Assembly (NCBI RefSeq): GCF_943914015.1 | Contig: NZ_CALUAK010000032.1 | Location: 1 to 26,004, forward strand | DNA: 26,004 nt | Origin: an uncultured Corynebacterium sp. | Lineage (GTDB): Bacteria; Actinomycetota; Actinomycetes; Mycobacteriales; Mycobacteriaceae | Reading direction: 5' to 3' | In this document: piece after piece, positions 23,184 to 26,004 of the stretch | How the letters are laid out: each line of letters starts with the position of its first letter | Position numbering within the stretch: the stretch's first letter is position 1 | Notes under the pieces: model-generated | Database searches by the model: none | The model's input: the letters and a program-made list of their open reading frames with translations, nothing else | Told to the model about the DNA's origin: nothing | Program-made: the position numbers and the translations under genes

Positions 23184-23189
23184 ATCTTA
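23184..23189 (-). promoter_or_regulatory. -10 element of the AlbA_2/ATPase gene
   Basis: Minus strand TAAGAT, six bases before the ATG at 23177. At 17 bases upstream the hexamer is AACAAT, a poor -35 that falls inside the 18-bp palindrome of the second direct repeat (23205-23222). Transcription may therefore depend on, or be blocked by, a protein bound there. Confidence 0.4.
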
Positions 23190-23193
23190 ACCC

Positions 23194-23284
23194 GAATTGT
23201 TGGCGAATTGTTTAAACAATTCACAAACAATTAATTGTTCGGATTAAGGCGAATCTGCAGGTAGAAATTGTTTTGGAATTGTTT
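23194..23284. repeat. 91-bp AATTGTT direct repeat, copy 2
   Basis: This copy matches copy 1 at 89 of 91 positions, in the same orientation, with starts 1864 bp apart. Palindromes are at 23205-23222 and 23226-23239. An eighth AATTGTT (23288-23294) lies just outside. It begins 16 bp upstream of the AlbA_2 gene's ATG. Confidence 0.93.
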
Positions 23285-23309
23285 TTAATTGTTTGGAGTG
23301 GACATGGGA

Positions 23310-23335
23310 AAGCCCCGGCGCGCTGGCCGGGGCTT
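23310..23335 (-). terminator. Terminator of the PTS-peroxidase operon
   Basis: AAGCCCCGG (23310-23318) and CCGGGGCTT (23327-23335) are perfect 9-bp complements around an 8-base loop, 12 bases after the peroxidase stop. Only a short T stretch follows on the minus strand. Confidence 0.75.
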
Positions 23336-23347
23336 GTGCGAAGGCGT

Positions 23348-24361
23348 TTACTTGTAGATACCCTCGGCGGCGGAGAGCTCGGTGGCGGGCTGGAGGGGGT
23401 TGGGGGTGTCCTCGGGCTCGGGGAGGAGGCCCTCGCGGGCGTGGGACTCGATGTCGTCAAGGAAGGCCTGGGGTAGGGCGAAGAAATTGCCACCGGTACG
23501 GGCTGTCGAAAAGTCGAGGATGCGATCGTAGTTGCCGCGGGGCTCGCCGATGAACATGCGGCGGAGCATGAGCTCGGTGACGCGGACGTCGGCGGCGTAG
23601 CTCATGAAGAAGGTGCCCTGGTCACCGGCGGCGGAGCCGAAGGCGAGGTTGTCGCGGACGATCTCGAGGGAGTTGCCGTCGGCATCCTTGATGCTGTTCA
23701 GAGCGACGTGGGAGTTGTGGGGCTTTTTGTCCTCGTCGAACTCGATGTCGTCGTACTTCGTGCGGCCGATGGTCTTTTCCTGCTCCTCGACGGGGAGGGA
23801 ATCCCACGCGTGCATGTCGTGGGTGTACTTCTGGGCGACGATGTAGGAACCGCCAGCCCAGGGGCCGTCGGGAATGAGGCCGGCCTCGGCGGCGGCGTGG
23901 CCCTCGGGGGACTCGGTGCCGTCGACAAAGCCGAGGGGGTCGCGGTTATCCATGTAGCGGAAGGCCTGGACCTCGTCGGAGGAGGCCACGGCGTCGCCGA
24001 ATGCCGTCATGATGCGGCGGGCGAGCTCGAAGCAGCGGTCGAACTCCTGGGCGCGGAGGTGGAAGAAGATGTCGCCAGGGGTGGACGGTGCGGTGTAGGT
24101 TCCCTGGATCTCGCGGAAGGGATGGAGTCCCTCCGGCTTGTCGACGCCGAGGGCACGGTCCCAGAAATCGGCACCGATGCCGGTGACGCAGGTCAGGCCT
24201 GCTTCTGGGGCGCGGAAATCGACGGCGTTGGTGAGCCCGGAGATGCTGGCCAGCCCGCCGAGGGCGTCGGCCTCCCTACCGTTTTTGATGCACAGGGTGA
24301 GGAAGATGGCGCTCTTCCGCGGAGCCTGGACGATGTCTTGAGCGAGTTTGACTGCTTCCAT
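23348..24361 (-). CDS. DyP-type heme peroxidase (class B-like)
   Basis: Predicted 337-residue dye-decolorising peroxidase. The family motif GFVDGTESP is at 144-152 with catalytic Asp147, the proximal heme histidine is likely His218 in NSHVALN, and the distal Arg is likely Arg236 in IVRDNLAFG. FFMSYAADVRVTELMLRRMF near 251-270 and IGEPRGNYDRILDFSTARTG are also typical of YfeX/DypB-like enzymes. No Tat or Sec signal is present, so it is cytoplasmic. The ATG at 24361 shares one base with the stop of the PTS gene (TAATG on the minus strand), indicating translational coupling. The C-terminal 28 residues (EPEDTPNPLQPATELSAAEGIYK) extend past the core. The physiological substrate is unknown; pairing with a sugar permease is unusual. 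Confidence 0.92.
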   Translation of the reverse strand: MEAVKLAQDIVQAPRKSAIFLTLCIKNGREADALGGLASISGLTNAVDFRAPEAGLTCVTGIGADFWDRALGVDKPEGLHPFREIQGTYTAPSTPGDIFFHLRAQEFDRCFELARRIMTAFGDAVASSDEVQAFRYMDNRDPLGFVDGTESPEGHAAAEAGLIPDGPWAGGSYIVAQKYTHDMHAWDSLPVEEQEKTIGRTKYDDIEFDEDKKPHNSHVALNSIKDADGNSLEIVRDNLAFGSAAGDQGTFFMSYAADVRVTELMLRRMFIGEPRGNYDRILDFSTARTGGNFFALPQAFLDDIESHAREGLLPEPEDTPNPLQPATELSAAEGIYK

Positions 24362-26004
24362 TATTGTGCCTCCACTACAGGCTTCGGTTCGACTGCGAGA
24401 ACGGGGTCGCCGGCGGAGATTTGTTCGCTGGTGACAAGGGGCAGAACCGATCCCAACTTCTTGTAGTTAGATATTACCATTGGCGTGGTGACCTCGTAGC
24501 CGGCTGCGGTGATGGCGGGGATGTCGAACTCGCATAGGAGATCGCCCTGCTTCACCACGTCACCCTTGCGGGCGTGCGGCGTGAAATGCTCACCGTCGAG
24601 GTTCACCGTGTCAAAGCCGATATGCATAAGGACGTCGACATTCTTGCCGTCGGAGCCCTTGCCGCGGACGGCGTAGGCGTGGCCGGAGGGGAAGGTGACG
24701 GTCACCTTGCCGTCGATAGGGGCGCGGAGCTCGCCGACCGTCGGGATGACGGCCACTCCCCTACCCAGCTTGCCCTGCGCAAACATGGGATCGGAGACCT
24801 CGGCGAGGTTAATCGCTTCGCCGGTCAGAGGGGAGGCGAGAGTGAGGGCAGCCTCGCTCGCTGACGCTCGCGAGGCTGTTGAAGTGGTAGTGACGGGTGC
24901 TGGGGCGTCCGGGTCGATCGTGCCATTCTTGGCAATCATGTAGCGACCGGCGACAAACGCTGCCACGGAGGACAGGACGAAGGTGATGACCGCGCAGACG
25001 AGGAACATCGGGATGTCCGTGGCGCGGATGGACACCGCGCCGATGAAGCCCGCGGCACCGAGGGCCACGGCCTTGATCTGAAAGATGGCGATGAGCATGC
25101 CGCCGATGGCTGCACAGGCCATGCCGGTGTAGAACGGCCAGCGCAAGCGCAGGTTCACACCAAAGATCGCGGGCTCGGTGATGCCGAAGATGGCCGAGAT
25201 GCCCGAGGAGCCGGCGAGGCCCTTGAGCTTCTCGGACTTGGCGTGGAAGTAGACGGCGAGGGCGGCGGCACCCTGCGCAATGTTGGCCATGGAGGCCGTC
25301 GCAAAGATAAAGGAACCACCTTGCTTGAACAGCTCGAGCTCGACCGGCGGGAAGGATTGGTGGAGGCCCGTGATGACGATGGGCGAGTAGACGAGGCCGA
25401 AGAGGAAGCCACCGACGGGGCCGCCGAAATCGTAGATGTTTTGGAGACCGACGATGAGGGCGTCGCCAAGCCAGCGCATGAAGGGGCCGACGGCGATGAA
25501 GGTGATGAAACCGGTGATGAGCAGCGTCAACACGGGCGTGATGAGGAAGTCCGCAGTGCCTTTGAGCTTTGAGTGGAGGAATTTCTCGATCGTGGCGAGG
25601 ATCCAGGCGACCGCGAGGACCGGGAGGACCGAGCCCTGGTAGCCGGCCTGCGCGACCGAGAGGCCGAAGAGGTCCCAGTACGCCATCGAGCCGTCGTTCA
25701 TCGCGTTGGCCACTTCGTAGCCGTTGACCAGCGCGGGTGAGACCATGGCCATGCCGATGCCGGCACCGAGGTACTCATTGCCGCCGAAGCGCTTGGTGGC
25801 CGTGAAGCCCACGAGGACCGGCAGGAATGCGAACGGCGCGGAGGCGAGGAGGTTCACCATCTGGGACATGCCCTCGATCGCCGGGAACATTTGCACGAGA
25901 GAACGAGCGCCGAAGAGGCCTTCGGCGGTCAGGACGTTGTTGAGGGCCATGAGGAGGCCGCCGCCGACGAGGATCGGAATGAGCGGCACGAAGATGTCCG
26001 ACAG
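24361..26004 (-). CDS. PTS permease EIIC-EIIA, sucrose/beta-glucoside family (5' part outside window)
   Basis: The last 547 residues of a phosphotransferase enzyme II are visible; the frame is open to the right edge (LSDIFVPLIPILVGGG), so the start and the probable EIIB domain lie outside. The membrane EIIC domain occupies the first about 350 visible residues, with FGLVYSPIVITGLHQSFPPVELELF and the conserved GITEPAIFGVNLRLRWPF. An Ala/Thr/Ser-rich linker (PDAPAPVTTTSTASRASASE) leads to a glucose-type EIIA with LRAPIDGKVTVTFPSGHAYA and VLMHIGFDTVNLDGEHF, whose His receives phosphate from HPr. The TGLHQSF context favours sucrose over trehalose, but the substrate is not certain. Its stop overlaps the peroxidase start by one base. 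Confidence 0.9.
   Translation of the reverse strand: MSDIFVPLIPILVGGGLLMALNNVLTAEGLFGARSLVQMFPAIEGMSQMVNLLASAPFAFLPVLVGFTATKRFGGNEYLGAGIGMAMVSPALVNGYEVANAMNDGSMAYWDLFGLSVAQAGYQGSVLPVLAVAWILATIEKFLHSKLKGTADFLITPVLTLLITGFITFIAVGPFMRWLGDALIVGLQNIYDFGGPVGGFLFGLVYSPIVITGLHQSFPPVELELFKQGGSFIFATASMANIAQGAAALAVYFHAKSEKLKGLAGSSGISAIFGITEPAIFGVNLRLRWPFYTGMACAAIGGMLIAIFQIKAVALGAAGFIGAVSIRATDIPMFLVCAVITFVLSSVAAFVAGRYMIAKNGTIDPDAPAPVTTTSTASRASASEAALTLASPLTGEAINLAEVSDPMFAQGKLGRGVAVIPTVGELRAPIDGKVTVTFPSGHAYAVRGKGSDGKNVDVLMHIGFDTVNLDGEHFTPHARKGDVVKQGDLLCEFDIPAITAAGYEVTTPMVISNYKKLGSVLPLVTSEQISAGDPVLAVEPKPVVEAQ

Noticed and set aside
21330..23284. The AATTGTT repeats as a CRISPR array or plasmid origin
   Set aside because: There are no regularly spaced unique spacers, and no replication initiator gene lies next to them. 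The iteron likeness is noted, but the duplication around one gene is better described as cassette borders or operators.
23348..23440. An encapsulin-targeting peptide at the DyP C-terminus
   Set aside because: The tail is Pro/Glu-rich and ends AAEGIYK, without the LGIGSL-type motif I would expect, and no encapsulin gene is in the window.
1..26004. tRNA, rRNA, insertion-sequence transposase or prophage genes
   Set aside because: No sequence with tRNA-like or rRNA features and no transposase or phage structural motif was recognised in the window.

Overview
The window is high-GC bacterial DNA with short intergenic gaps, many start/stop overlaps, GTG starts and several apparently leaderless genes. 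Gene content (bioB, a PdxK-type kinase, a compact Pth paralogue, a BetT-like BCCT carrier, a secreted NanH-type sialidase and a sucrose-type PTS permease) points to an actinomycete, most likely Corynebacterium or a close relative. The genus is an inference from gene content; there is no rRNA here.

Layout. 1-264 (-) is the start of bioB, with three repeated operator-like sites upstream. 516-4647 (+) is a nucleoside-catabolic operon: deoC, a phosphopentomutase-type mutase, deoD and an MFS permease, with overlapping or abutting genes. 4791-5720 (-) is an AbiEi-like HTH protein with a Vsr/DUF559-like C-terminus, followed by pdxK (-), pth (+), a DUF1801 protein (+) and a small membrane protein (+). 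7839-8815 is gene debris: a broken XRE-ImmA/IrrE gene and a gutted Zn-alcohol dehydrogenase. Next to it, 8921-10909 holds an intact two-gene ABC-ATPase + RloB system of the AbiL phage-exclusion type. 10936-15443 (+) is a sugar-acid operon: a GntR regulator, a four-carbon acid sugar kinase, a beta-hydroxyacid dehydrogenase and a GntP permease. Then come a small deaminase (-) and betT (+). 18114-23350 is accessory DNA: nanH (-) and an AlbA_2/ATPase regulator-like gene (-), set among dense non-coding repeats. The right end holds a DyP-type peroxidase (-) translationally coupled to a PTS EII gene (-) that runs off the window.

Two features are not explained by ordinary annotation. First, four long hairpins (A 4678-4786, B 18219-18297, D 21067-21145, C 21224-21311) share a 13-nt core, TAGCARRTNTGAC, in the same orientation. 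Their outer stems are of three unrelated sequences, each perfectly or almost perfectly self-complementary, so the stem structure is kept while its sequence changes. They lie 3' of the accessory minus-strand genes. Second, the AlbA_2/ATPase gene is framed within about 20 bp on each side by 91-bp AT-rich direct repeats (89/91 identical). Each repeat carries seven copies of AATTGTT in both orientations, two of them forming an 18-bp and a 14-bp perfect palindrome. Elements B and C are also direct repeats bracketing nanH. Together these suggest that 18.1-23.3 kb was assembled from repeat-bounded single-gene cassettes.
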